A stretch of 64,000 bases of DNA from JAJEFO01 sp022819605 (GTDB lineage: Bacteria; Pseudomonadota; Alphaproteobacteria; Rhodobacterales; Rhodobacteraceae): contig OZ244901.1 of assembly GCA_965221545.1 (NCBI GenBank), forward strand, positions 62,001 to 126,000, written 5' to 3'. Position 1 is the first letter of the stretch. Each line of letters begins with the position of its first letter. This document shows positions 18,159-26,201 of this stretch, piece by piece. The notes beneath the pieces were generated by a model, which made no database searches, had not been told where the DNA came from, and saw only the letters and a program-made list of their open reading frames with translations. Both the position numbers and the translations under genes were made by a program.

Positions 18159-18892
18159 ATGCACACGCCCATGGAGCGGGTCGCGGGCGCTCTGTTCTCG
18201 CGATGGGCGCAGGAGAACTTCTTCCGGTACATGCCGAGGAGTTCGGCCTGGACGCGCTGGCCGTGCACGGCCTCGTCGAGCAGGACCCCGGGGCGCGCGT
18301 CGTCAACCCGGCCCGGCGCGCGCTGGACCGCCGGAACAACCGGATGCGGAGCCGGCTCGGCACGCTGCGCAACCGCGTCGCCGACCTGCTCAGGGGCGCG
18401 CCGTCCGACACGGCCGTCGCGTCCGCCGCGACGCTGAAGGACGAGATCGGGACGCTGGACGCCGAGCGCGAGGCGCTCAAGGCCCGGCGCAGGGAGCTGC
18501 CCACGCACGTCACGGTCGCGGAACTCGACGAGACGGACAGGCTCGACGCGCTGCCTTCCGGCGAGAGGCTGCTGCTCGACATCGTCCGGATGATCGCCTA
18601 CCGCGCCGAGACCCGGATGATGCCCGCCGTCGCCGACGCGCAGGGCAGGAAGCAGCGCGCACGGCGTCCCCTCGCCAAGCTGTTCCAGGCGGACGCGGAC
18701 ATCATCCCCGAACCGGAGAACGGCATCCTGCGGGTGCGCATCTTCGGCACCGCAAGAGACGCGGGCGACGCCGCCATCGTCGAGCTGCTCGACGAACTCA
18801 ACCGGACGCGCACGGCCTTCCCCGGAACCGGCCTGCGCATGGTTTACGAACTGCCCGCCGACGGGGCCGAACCCGGCGAAACGGGTTCATGA
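18159..18892 (+). pseudogene. Putative transposase, frameshifted C-terminal fragment
   Basis: One frame gives MERVAGALFSRWAQENFFRYM. After a frameshift at about 18230, another gives EEFGLDALAVHGLVEQDPGA, VVNPARRALDRRNNRMRSRL and, near the end, AFPGTGLRMVYEL. This ordered set (SRW.QENFFRYM, VVNPA.RALD, a coiled middle region, FPGT.LR..YE) is the C-terminal third of a widespread family annotated as putative transposases. The N-terminal catalytic part is absent. The GC-rich, coiled-coil-like middle (about 18350-18560) is intact. No intact partner or terminal repeats were found. Confidence 0.6.
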
Positions 18893-19095
18893 AAGCTGAT
18901 CCGTGAAGCGCCCGAGGTCACGACCTCTGAAATTCCGTGGGGTCTTGCGACTGACTGGTCTCGTCTCCGCTCTGCCTTGTTCAAGCTGGGATTGCCGCAA
19001 CCGCCTCAGGCTTCGGAATGCGCATGCCAATTGACCCCACGGATCTTGGTGGTCCCCTGCCTCGCGAACGGCGGTCGCAGGGACGGCGACGGGCA

Positions 19096-20067
19096 TCAGA
19101 TCACCCGGTCGCGCGGGTCACGGCCGGCGAAGAAATCGGCGAGGTTGTCCAGCACCCGGAACCCCATCGCCTCGCGGGCTTCGCGCGTGGCAGAGCCGAG
19201 ATGCGGAAGCATCACCAGATTGCCGCATTGCATCAGGTCAGGTGCAATGCAGGGTTCGCCGTCGAACACGTCCAGTGCGGCACCGCCGATCGTGTTGAAC
19301 ATCAGCGCCTGAGTCAGCGCCCATTCATCGATTACCTCTCCGCGGGCGGTGTTGATCAGAATGGCATCCTCTTTCATCAGATCCAGCCGGCGTGAATTGA
19401 TGAGGTGCCGGTTTGCGGCCCCACCAGGGCAATGCAGCGAGACGAAATCGCATTGGGGCAGCAGATCCTCGACGGTGTCGACCTGGGTGGCGCTGCATTG
19501 GGCCAGCACCTCTTGTGCGACGCGGCTGCGGTTCTGGATGACTACCCGCATTCCGAACCCGTGGTGCGCGCGCTTGGCCACTTCCTGACCGATGCGGCCA
19601 TAGCCGATGATGCCGAGCGTCTTGCCCGACACCTTGGTGCCCACCAGATGCGTCGGGCGCCAGCCGGTCCAGCGGCCTTCGCGCACCTCGCGCTCGCCCT
19701 CGCCCGCGCGCCGCGCCACCATCAGCATCAGCGTCATCGCGATATCGGCGGTGCATTCGGACAGCACGTCGGGCGTGTTGGTCACAGTCATGCCGCATTT
19801 GCGGGCCGAGGACTCGCATATGTGGCTGTAGCCGACGCCATAGTTGCCGATGATCTTTGCCTGCGGTTTGCCGACCTCAAGAACATCGGCGTCCAGCTTG
19901 TCGGTCACGGTGGGCAGCACGGCATCGTAGCGCTTCATCACCTCGCGCATTGCCAACGTCGCCAGCGGCACGTCTGACGTGTTGAAGGTGGCGTTGTAGT
20001 CCATGGCAAGCTGCGCCTCGACGGCGGCAGGCCAGCGGCGGGTCACAAAGACGGAGGGCTTGATCAT
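19096..20067 (-). CDS. Hydroxypyruvate/glyoxylate reductase (D-2-hydroxyacid dehydrogenase)
   Basis: A 323-residue NAD(P)H-dependent dehydrogenase. The ATG at 20067 lies 1 base after the mtkB stop and gives the expected MIKPSVFVTR start. The Rossmann motif GIIGYGRIGQEVAKRA sits near residue 150. The catalytic Arg (NTARGE), Glu and His (LPHLGSAT) of the D-2-hydroxyacid dehydrogenase family are all visible. In this operon the likely reaction is reduction of hydroxypyruvate to D-glycerate, the serine-cycle step after SgaA; glyoxylate reductase activity is the alternative. It is the last gene of sgaA-mtkA-mtkB-hprA, all on the minus strand and tightly packed. Symbol hprA would apply if the serine-cycle role is right. 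Confidence 0.85.
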   Translation of the reverse strand: MIKPSVFVTRRWPAAVEAQLAMDYNATFNTSDVPLATLAMREVMKRYDAVLPTVTDKLDADVLEVGKPQAKIIGNYGVGYSHICESSARKCGMTVTNTPDVLSECTADIAMTLMLMVARRAGEGEREVREGRWTGWRPTHLVGTKVSGKTLGIIGYGRIGQEVAKRAHHGFGMRVVIQNRSRVAQEVLAQCSATQVDTVEDLLPQCDFVSLHCPGGAANRHLINSRRLDLMKEDAILINTARGEVIDEWALTQALMFNTIGGAALDVFDGEPCIAPDLMQCGNLVMLPHLGSATREAREAMGFRVLDNLADFFAGRDPRDRVI

Positions 20068-20068
20068 G

Positions 20069-20959
20069 TCAGGCGGCCTTTCCCATGACGTCAGCGACGG
20101 TCTTGCCAATCACGGCGGGGTTTTCGGCAATGGTCACGCCGACATTTTCCAGAATCTCGACCTTTTCGCTGGCGCTTTCGCCAAAGGCGGAGATGATCGC
20201 GCCCGCATGTCCCATCGTGCGTCCCTTGGGCGCGGTCAGGCCCGCAACATAGGCAACAACCGGCTTGGTCACGTGGTTGCGGATGTAGTCGGCGGCCTCA
20301 GCTTCTTGCGGGCCGCCGATCTCGCCGATCATGCAGATTAGATCCGTGTCGGCGTCATTTTGAAACCGCTCCAAGATGTCCTTGAAGGACGAGCCGTTGA
20401 TCGGGTCGCCGCCGATGCCGACAGAGGTGGACACGCCCAGCCCCAGTTCCTTGAGTTGCGCGGCGGCCTCGTAACCCAACGTTCCCGAGCGACCGATAAT
20501 GCCCACGTTGCCGGGCAGATAGATATGCCCCGGCATGATCCCGAGCAGCGCCTTGCCGGGAGAGATCGTGCCCGCACAGTTCGGCCCAGTCAGCACCATG
20601 CGACGCTCTTTCGGGTAACGCATCATGTAGCGCTTCACTCGGATCATGTCGCCTGCAGGGATGCCATCGGTGATGCAGACGCAATACCGTATGCCCCCGT
20701 CGGCGGCCTCCATGATCGAATCTGCGGCGAAGGGCGGCGGGACGAAGACAAGGCTGGCCTCGGCACCGGTCGCGGTCACCGCTTCCTTTACCGTGTCGAA
20801 CACCGGCACGCCTTCGACCCTTTCGCCGCCCTTGCCCGGCACCACGCCGCCAACGAGGTTGGTGCCGTACTCCAGCATGTCCTTGGTGTGAAACCGGGCC
20901 ATGCGGCCAGTGATGCCCTGAACGACAACCCGTGTGTCGCGATCAAGAAGAATGCTCAT
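20069..20959 (-). CDS. mtkB: Malate-CoA ligase (malate thiokinase) alpha subunit
   Basis: A 296-residue SucD-like subunit. It starts MSILLDRDTRVVVQGITG, with the CoA-binding Rossmann domain first and the phosphorylated active-site His in MGHAGAIISAFGESA near residue 247. It pairs with the ATP-grasp beta subunit directly upstream (ATGA overlap). SucCD and MtkAB are close paralogues. The assignment to malate thiokinase rests on gene context: sgaA and hprA in the same operon and malyl-CoA lyase nearby. Product malyl-CoA is then split by the lyase encoded at 24.35 kb. Without context it could be a succinyl-CoA synthetase. Confidence 0.85.
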   Translation of the reverse strand: MSILLDRDTRVVVQGITGRMARFHTKDMLEYGTNLVGGVVPGKGGERVEGVPVFDTVKEAVTATGAEASLVFVPPPFAADSIMEAADGGIRYCVCITDGIPAGDMIRVKRYMMRYPKERRMVLTGPNCAGTISPGKALLGIMPGHIYLPGNVGIIGRSGTLGYEAAAQLKELGLGVSTSVGIGGDPINGSSFKDILERFQNDADTDLICMIGEIGGPQEAEAADYIRNHVTKPVVAYVAGLTAPKGRTMGHAGAIISAFGESASEKVEILENVGVTIAENPAVIGKTVADVMGKAA

Positions 20960-22155
20960 TTCAGGGCCCTCATGCGGGTCGCTTGGGTCAAATCTCTCTG
21001 CCATGCACCCACGGCGCGTTCGGCAGCTTCCATCAGAGTGCTGGCGCGGATAATCGGCAGGCCAGACTTGGCGAGGATCCTTTGACCCTCTGCCACGTTC
21101 GTGCCCGCAAGGCGGACAATGACGGGCACGTCGACCTGCACCTCTTTCAGGACTTGAACGACGCCCTCAGCCACCCAGTCACACCGGTTGATGCCGGCAA
21201 AGATGTTGACCAGCACGGCCTGCACATTCTTGTCCGACATCACCAGGCGAAAAGCCTTGGCGACGCGTTCAGGCGTCGCCCCGCCGCCGATGTCAAGGAA
21301 GTTCGCAGGTTTGCCCCCGGCCAGCATGATCGTGTCCATTGTTGCCATGGCCAGCCCAGCGCCGTTGACGATGCAGCCGATGCTGCCGTCCAGCCCGACA
21401 TAGCTGAGGCCCCGGTCGGCGGCGGCGCTTTCGCGCGGGTCTTCCTGGGACTTGTCGCGCAATTCGCTGATCTGCGGATGACGGAACAGCGCGTTGTAGT
21501 CGAAAGTCATCTTTGCATCCAGCGCGATCACGCGATCATCACCGGTCACCACCAGCGGGTTGATCTCTACCATCGTGGCGTCGAGTTCCGAAAACGCGCG
21601 GTAGCAACCCTGGAGAGTGCGCACGACCTGGCTGACAAGCCCGGGTTCGATCCCAAGCTCAAACGCAATCTCGCGGGCCTGAAAATCCTGCAAGCCAACC
21701 GCTGGCTCAACGGTGGAGCGGACGATGGAATCCGGTTTTTCGGCGCTGATCTCCTCGATCTCCATGCCGCCCTCGGTGCTGGCAACGATCATCACCCGCT
21801 GGCTGGATCGGTCCATGACGAAGCCGAGGTAGAACTCGCGCTCGATCGGTACGGCGGCCTCCACATAAACGCGGTAGATGCCCTTGCCCCCGGGCCCGGT
21901 CTGATGGGTCACCAGCTTGCGGCCGAACATGCTCTCGCAGGCTTCCTGGATCGCGTGGTCGCTGTCGCAGAGCTTGACCCCGCCTGCCTTGCCTCGTCCG
22001 CCCGCGTGGACCTGCGCCTTGACTACCCACTTGTCGCCGCCGAGTTCGCGGGCGCGATACGCAGCCTGTTCAGGGGAATAAGCCAACGCTCCGGGCGGAA
22101 CCTCTACTCCGAATCCCGACAGGATTTCCTTGGCTTGATACTCGTGGACGTCCAA
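20956..22155 (-). CDS. mtkA: Malate-CoA ligase (malate thiokinase) beta subunit
   Basis: A 399-residue SucC-like subunit with an N-terminal ATP-grasp domain (MDVHEYQAKEILSGFGV, VVKAQVHAGGRGKAGGV) and a C-terminal CoA-ligase flavodoxin-like domain (GAGLAMATMDTIMLAGGKPA, FLDIGGGATPERV). It couples ATP hydrolysis to formation of malyl-CoA in the serine cycle. It sits 12 bases after sgaA and overlaps mtkB by four bases, so the two subunits are probably made by coupled translation. Sequence similarity alone does not separate it from succinyl-CoA synthetase; the operon does. Confidence 0.87.
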   Translation of the reverse strand: MDVHEYQAKEILSGFGVEVPPGALAYSPEQAAYRARELGGDKWVVKAQVHAGGRGKAGGVKLCDSDHAIQEACESMFGRKLVTHQTGPGGKGIYRVYVEAAVPIEREFYLGFVMDRSSQRVMIVASTEGGMEIEEISAEKPDSIVRSTVEPAVGLQDFQAREIAFELGIEPGLVSQVVRTLQGCYRAFSELDATMVEINPLVVTGDDRVIALDAKMTFDYNALFRHPQISELRDKSQEDPRESAAADRGLSYVGLDGSIGCIVNGAGLAMATMDTIMLAGGKPANFLDIGGGATPERVAKAFRLVMSDKNVQAVLVNIFAGINRCDWVAEGVVQVLKEVQVDVPVIVRLAGTNVAEGQRILAKSGLPIIRASTLMEAAERAVGAWQRDLTQATRMRALK

Positions 22156-22167
22156 GGCCCTGGCTCC

Positions 22168-23412
22168 TTACTCGGCGGCGCAAGCCACGCCGTAGTGACG
22201 GTGCAGCACGTCGTTGAGGTCTGTCTGCTGCGCCTTGCCTCCCAGGTCGCGGATGGCTTGGGCAAACCGGGTTGCAATTTCTTCAATGGCGCGGCGGTTC
22301 AGCTGGTTGAGGATGCCGATGCGTATCTGCACCGGGGTGCTGAGCGTCGGCCAAATGCCGAAGTTCTGCGCGCGGCAATGCTGCACCAGTTCCATTTCGC
22401 GGCCCGCCATGTCAGCCGGCAGATTCAGCACGACCAGCGAGGTCATGTTCGACGTCACCTCGCAGCCCATCGCCTCGAGCGCATCGCGCAGCACTGCCTC
22501 GTGGCGGATGTATTCGGCGGCACGCCTGGCGACGGTCTGTTCCAGCGTCAGGCGCAACGATTCATGGAAGGCTGCGACGGCATAGCCGGAGTGGGTGCGG
22601 TGATAGGTGCCCTTTTCGACGTCCTCGCCCTCGATGATGCCCCAGTGGCGCGCCTCGAAGATCGGGTGATTGGCGTAGGTAGCGGCCCCTGTTTCCTTCA
22701 GGCTGTCGATGAACCGGTCGGTGAAGGAAACCGGCGCATAGGTCAGCGGCAAGCAGCAGATGCCCTTCTGCGGACACGATGCCCAGCCTGCGACCCCCGG
22801 GTAGTCATCGATACGGAAATTCTCGACGCCAAGGGAGGAGACGGCGTCGACCAATCCCATGACTCCGTGGCGGTCGCAGGCATCCGAGAAACCTCTGAGA
22901 TCGTTGATCCGGCCAGAGCCGGTTTCCCAGTGTGCCATGAAGGCCCATTTGGGCTGATGTTCTGCCAGGGCCGTTTCAATCTCTGCGTGGCTGACCGATT
23001 TCCCATGCGGGACCTCGATCACGGTGACGCTCGCGGCTTGCGGGTCCATCGGGCTCGCGGCCAGCTCCCTTTCTGTCGCCGCCTTGATCCGCAGTGTCAG
23101 CGCGTCGATCCCTGAAAATGTGCCATTGGCGAAGGCCACGACCTTGTCGCCGGGACGCACGGCGGAGAACATCATGTCCAGCGCGGTCCAGCCGGTCCCG
23201 GCGGCGCCGAAGGTGTGAACGTTGTCCGTCCCCCAGATTTCGCGCAACATGTGCTTGCACTCCACCATGCCGCGCAGAACGTCCGGCTGCATGTGGTCGG
23301 CAACGCCGGCGGCGGCGAACCGTGCCAGCACGCGGGCATCGGTGTTGCCTGGACCCGGGCCGGCTGCCAGTGTTTCGGGGATCTCCAGCTGCGGAAAGAT
23401 GTTGACTGTCAT
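22168..23412 (-). CDS. sgaA: Serine-glyoxylate aminotransferase
   Basis: A 414-residue class V PLP aminotransferase that converts serine and glyoxylate to hydroxypyruvate and glycine. The start MTVNIFPQLEIPE leads into GPGPGNTDARVLARFAAAG, a block typical of the alanine/serine-glyoxylate group. The cofactor-binding region GLVDAVSSLGVENFRIDDY is followed by SCPQKGICCLP, where the Lys forms the internal aldimine. It is the first gene of the minus-strand serine-cycle operon and is divergent from a LuxR-type regulator, with a palindromic operator candidate in the 194-base gap (23504-23527). Confidence 0.92.
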   Translation of the reverse strand: MTVNIFPQLEIPETLAAGPGPGNTDARVLARFAAAGVADHMQPDVLRGMVECKHMLREIWGTDNVHTFGAAGTGWTALDMMFSAVRPGDKVVAFANGTFSGIDALTLRIKAATERELAASPMDPQAASVTVIEVPHGKSVSHAEIETALAEHQPKWAFMAHWETGSGRINDLRGFSDACDRHGVMGLVDAVSSLGVENFRIDDYPGVAGWASCPQKGICCLPLTYAPVSFTDRFIDSLKETGAATYANHPIFEARHWGIIEGEDVEKGTYHRTHSGYAVAAFHESLRLTLEQTVARRAAEYIRHEAVLRDALEAMGCEVTSNMTSLVVLNLPADMAGREMELVQHCRAQNFGIWPTLSTPVQIRIGILNQLNRRAIEEIATRFAQAIRDLGGKAQQTDLNDVLHRHYGVACAAE

Positions 23413-23503
23413 CGTGGGCCGCCTTTCTGTTCGAAATTACTGCCCAAGAGGCCCGAGCTTGCGAAATTGCACAACGTCGGTTACTCCTGTTTTTGGTAGC
23501 TAA

Positions 23504-23527
23504 ATGGGTGGGAATTTTCCAACCCAT
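23504..23527. promoter_or_regulatory. Palindromic operator candidate between sgaA and the LuxR gene
   Basis: Arms atgggtgggaa and ttccaacccat surround a 2-base centre, with 10 of 11 pairs matching. It sits 92 bases upstream of sgaA and 80 bases upstream of the divergent regulator gene, a suitable place for shared control. No function is proven. Confidence 0.4.
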
Positions 23528-23606
23528 AACGGTAAGTATTCGGTTGAATGCTGAAAGTGGCCCCATCCGTACGGGCAGTTTTCTGTGAATCGCGCTTGGA
23601 AAACAC

Positions 23607-24242
23607 ATGGTTAGCGAAATCGAGCGACCGATCGACATCATGCTGGCGGACCGAAATCCCCTGATCTTGTCCGCCATGTCCGAGATTTTCGAACGTGATC
23701 CCCGATTCTCGCTCGTGGCAACTTCCGCTACTGCCGAAGGGTTCTTGGGCGCGGTGATTCGGGTGCCGGTCGACGTCGGCGTCATCGACTGGGACCTGCC
23801 GGCCCTTGGCGGCTCGAAATTGATCGAAGTGCTGCGAGAGCAGGAGCACGCGCCGAAACTGGTGGTCTATGGCGACGACACCGGCGATCTGCCCCGGCTG
23901 GCGATGACCGCTGGAGCAGCCGGTTTCGCTGCGCGGTCGGGCGAAGTGGAAGGACTGCTGGCCACCTGTGCCGAAGTCGCGGCGGGCAAGATGGTGTTCC
24001 CGTTCGTTGACATCCGCGAGCTGCAAGCCGACCCTATCCAGACGCTCAGCCGCAAGGAACGCGTGATGCTGGAAGCGCTGTCAAAGGGACTGACAAACCG
24101 GGAGCTGTCGTGCGAGCTCGGAATCTCTATCAACACCGTGAAATTCCACCTGTCGAACCTTTATGACAAGCTGTCGGTCAAGAACCGGGCGCAGGCGATC
24201 ACGTTCTTCTACTCGTCCAGATTGCCGGGGCAGTCTAAGTAA
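23607..24242 (+). CDS. LuxR/NarL-family response regulator
   Basis: A 211-residue two-domain regulator. The receiver domain starts IDIMLADRNPLILSAMSEIF, with the phospho-acceptor Asp probably D61 in VIDWDLPALGG. The usual conserved Lys near its end is not obvious (GFAARSGEVEG), so phosphorylation may be atypical. The C-terminal GerE-type helix-turn-helix is canonical (LSRKERVMLEALSKGLTNRE, then ISINTVKFHLSNLYDKL). The gene lies between the divergent sgaA operon and malyl-CoA lyase, so it is the likely regulator of the serine-cycle island. No sensor kinase is adjacent. Other methylotrophs use a LysR-type regulator for this pathway, so a LuxR type here is noteworthy. Confidence 0.85.
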   Translation: MVSEIERPIDIMLADRNPLILSAMSEIFERDPRFSLVATSATAEGFLGAVIRVPVDVGVIDWDLPALGGSKLIEVLREQEHAPKLVVYGDDTGDLPRLAMTAGAAGFAARSGEVEGLLATCAEVAAGKMVFPFVDIRELQADPIQTLSRKERVMLEALSKGLTNRELSCELGISINTVKFHLSNLYDKLSVKNRAQAITFFYSSRLPGQSK

Positions 24243-24255
24243 TCTTGTTTCGTTT

Positions 24256-24311
24256 GCACGCAATCGCACGCAATAAAATTGCTTGACAGATTGAGGATTC
24301 GCCTGTCTGTC
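24256..24311 (+). promoter_or_regulatory. Direct repeats and -35 box upstream of malyl-CoA lyase
   Basis: Two copies of gcacgcaat at 24256-24264 and 24266-24274 are spaced exactly 10 bases, about one helical turn. They end 8 bases before a consensus TTGACA at 24283-24288. The position 17 bases further on (tctgtc) is a poor -10, which would fit an activator-dependent promoter. Binding by the upstream LuxR-type regulator is an inference. Confidence 0.4.
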
Positions 24312-24353
24312 TGGCCCACATCTTGAATTCGCCAGACTCCAGGAGCGGCCGAC

Positions 24354-25328
24354 ATGAGCTTTCACCCCATCGAACAGGCGCCCGCACGCCTAAACCGCAG
24401 CGAATTGGCCGTCCCCGGCAGCCAGCCGCAGCTGTTTGAAAAAGCGGCGCAATCCGACGTCGATGTCATCTTTCTCGATCTCGAAGACGCGGTCGCCCCG
24501 GACGAGAAGGAACGGGCGCGCAACAACATCGTCAAGGCCTTGAACGAGGTCGATTGGAACACCAAGACCATGTCGGTTCGAATCAACGGCTTGGACACGC
24601 ATTACATGTATCGCGACGTCGTCGATGTCGTGGAACAGGCAGGGGAGCGGCTCGACCTGATCATGATTCCCAAGGTTGGGACCGCAGCGGACGTCTATGC
24701 CGTGGACATGCTGGTGACGCAGATAGAGGATGCCACGGGACTGACAAAGCGCATCGGGTTCGAGCATATCATCGAGACCGCACTGGGCATGCAGAATGTC
24801 AGTGAAATCGCAGGTGCATCAAGGCGTAACGAAAGCCTTCATTTCGGGGTTGCCGACTATGCCGCCAGCATGCGGGCCCGTACCACGGTGATTGGCGGCG
24901 TGAACGAGAATTACGCAGTGCTGACGGACCCGGGCAGCGACGGATCCCGGCAAGTGCATTGGGGCGATATGTGGCATTCAGCCATCGCCAACATGGTCGT
25001 TGCCGCCCGCGCCAATGGCCTGCGCCCCATCGACGGCCCGTTTGGGGATTTCAGCGACCCCGAAGGCTACAAAGCCGCCGCCTATCGCGCCGCTGCTCTT
25101 GGCTGCGAGGGCAAGTGGGCCATCCACCCCAGCCAAATCGCGCTGGCCAACGAGGTGATGAGTCCGTCCGAGGCCGAGGTTGAAAGGGCCAACCGTATTC
25201 TTGCGGCCATGGCAGAGGCCGAAGCGGCGGGCAAGGGCGCGGTGTCGCTGGACGGTCGGTTGATCGACTATGCCTCGATCAGGCAGGCAGAGGTCTTGGT
25301 CGAAAAGGCCAGACAGATCGCAGCCTGA
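24354..25328 (+). CDS. mcl: Malyl-CoA lyase
   Basis: A 324-residue HpcH/HpaI/CitE-superfamily enzyme that splits malyl-CoA to glyoxylate and acetyl-CoA. The start MSFHPIEQAPARLNRSELAV leads to VIFLDLEDAVAPDEK, containing the metal-binding acidic residue and substrate loop. Further conserved blocks are IEDATGLTKRIGFEHIIETA, LHFGVADYAASMRARTTVIG and KWAIHPSQIALANEVM. The ribosome-binding site caggagcgg precedes the ATG. It closes the serine cycle encoded on the other side of the regulator gene, returning glyoxylate to SgaA. A methylmalyl/citramalyl-CoA lyase role is possible in other contexts. Confidence 0.93.
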   Translation: MSFHPIEQAPARLNRSELAVPGSQPQLFEKAAQSDVDVIFLDLEDAVAPDEKERARNNIVKALNEVDWNTKTMSVRINGLDTHYMYRDVVDVVEQAGERLDLIMIPKVGTAADVYAVDMLVTQIEDATGLTKRIGFEHIIETALGMQNVSEIAGASRRNESLHFGVADYAASMRARTTVIGGVNENYAVLTDPGSDGSRQVHWGDMWHSAIANMVVAARANGLRPIDGPFGDFSDPEGYKAAAYRAAALGCEGKWAIHPSQIALANEVMSPSEAEVERANRILAAMAEAEAAGKGAVSLDGRLIDYASIRQAEVLVEKARQIAA

Positions 25329-25468
25329 CGGATCAACAAGACCTGCGAAATTCCACCCGCTCCCTGTTCAAAATCGCGGTGCAGGCGGTTGATCCTGCCG
25401 GCGCGGTCGACGCGGCACTTCGCTCCGACCCGGTGGCACGGCTCGTGGGTGGACGCTTCCCGCCCGAA
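25329..25468 (+). pseudogene. Probable glycerate 2-kinase, N-terminal fragment
   Basis: Immediately after the malyl-CoA lyase stop the plus frame reads LRNSTRSLFKIAVQAVDPAG, then AVDAALRSDP. This resembles the first helix of MOFRL-type glycerate 2-kinases (a Leu-Phe-x-x-Ala-V-x-A-x-DP pattern). The resemblance ends within about 45 residues, and the remaining 370 or so residues are absent. Glycerate kinase is the next serine-cycle step, so a truncated gck at this edge of the island is plausible. The fragment is short and the call is tentative. Confidence 0.4.
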
Positions 25469-26201
25469 AGGCTCTCCGCCTTCGGTCCAGCAGACCGTTG
25501 TGCGCTGCGAAGGCATGGATTTCGCGGCATACTGAACATTTCGCTCGTTCAGAAACTTTCTGGACGGAAGGCACACGGAAGGCCATCTTCAAGGCACGGG
25601 ATGGTTCCTGGAACTCCGATACGACTGCCAAGGCCGGGAGCAGCGTGAATTCGAGCGCCTTGCTCATTGTCTGGCAGCGTCCCTCTTAGAAAATGGCAGG
25701 CGACCTTGGGGGCAGAATGCGGATGAATGTCCCCTTGGCAGGATCTCGTTCAACGTTGGAGATTGTTAAGGATTAGTCAGCCGTGGGAGGCTGACTAATC
25801 CTTAACACTCTCGTCTTCCGGTCGGTAAGAAAGTGAATTGCACAAGATGCGAACTGCGCTGTCCACGAGACCCACGCCCATCTCCGCGGGTGACGCACCG
25901 CTGTCATCGCCTCCCAGATCAGGCGGCAGTTGGTGTCGCCCTTTGGATTGAACGAAATGGAACAGATCTCCTGCGGAATTCGATTTCGAGCCCGGAAATG
26001 CCGACCCTCGCGTCGATTTCCCATGACCGCTTCCCTAGAGATTTTCCAAGCGCTTCATGGGACTCCAGTTCGATTTCGCCCATTCGTTGGGTCGAGACGT
26101 CAATCTCGACGGCATTGTCGCGATCAGGAACAAGCCGTGGCAGGCGCATATCGGCCGCTCGCGGGAGACGGTCTAGGCGACCACCAAAATCTGCGGGGAC
26201 A
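25469..26201. other. Intergenic with a long perfect hairpin, otherwise unrecognised
   Basis: About 730 bases between the serine-cycle island and ilvE. Apart from the 18-bp stem-loop at 25765-25806 no gene, RNA or named mobile-element fragment was recognised. Short frames on both strands end in stops and lack motifs. The region marks the boundary between the island and conserved chromosomal genes. Confidence 0.45.
25765..25806. repeat. Perfect 18-bp inverted repeat
   Basis: The arms gttaaggattagtcagcc and ggctgactaatccttaac are exact reverse complements around the 6-base loop gtggga. They are AT-richer than the surroundings and lack a T-tract on either strand, so this is not a typical intrinsic terminator. 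A mobile-element end, recombination site or structured RNA element is possible. Confidence 0.7.

Noticed and set aside
20932..23115. A 727-codon plus-strand frame opposite mtkA and sgaA
   Set aside because: It covers two well-supported genes on the other strand and has low-complexity His/Arg/Asp content without a domain.
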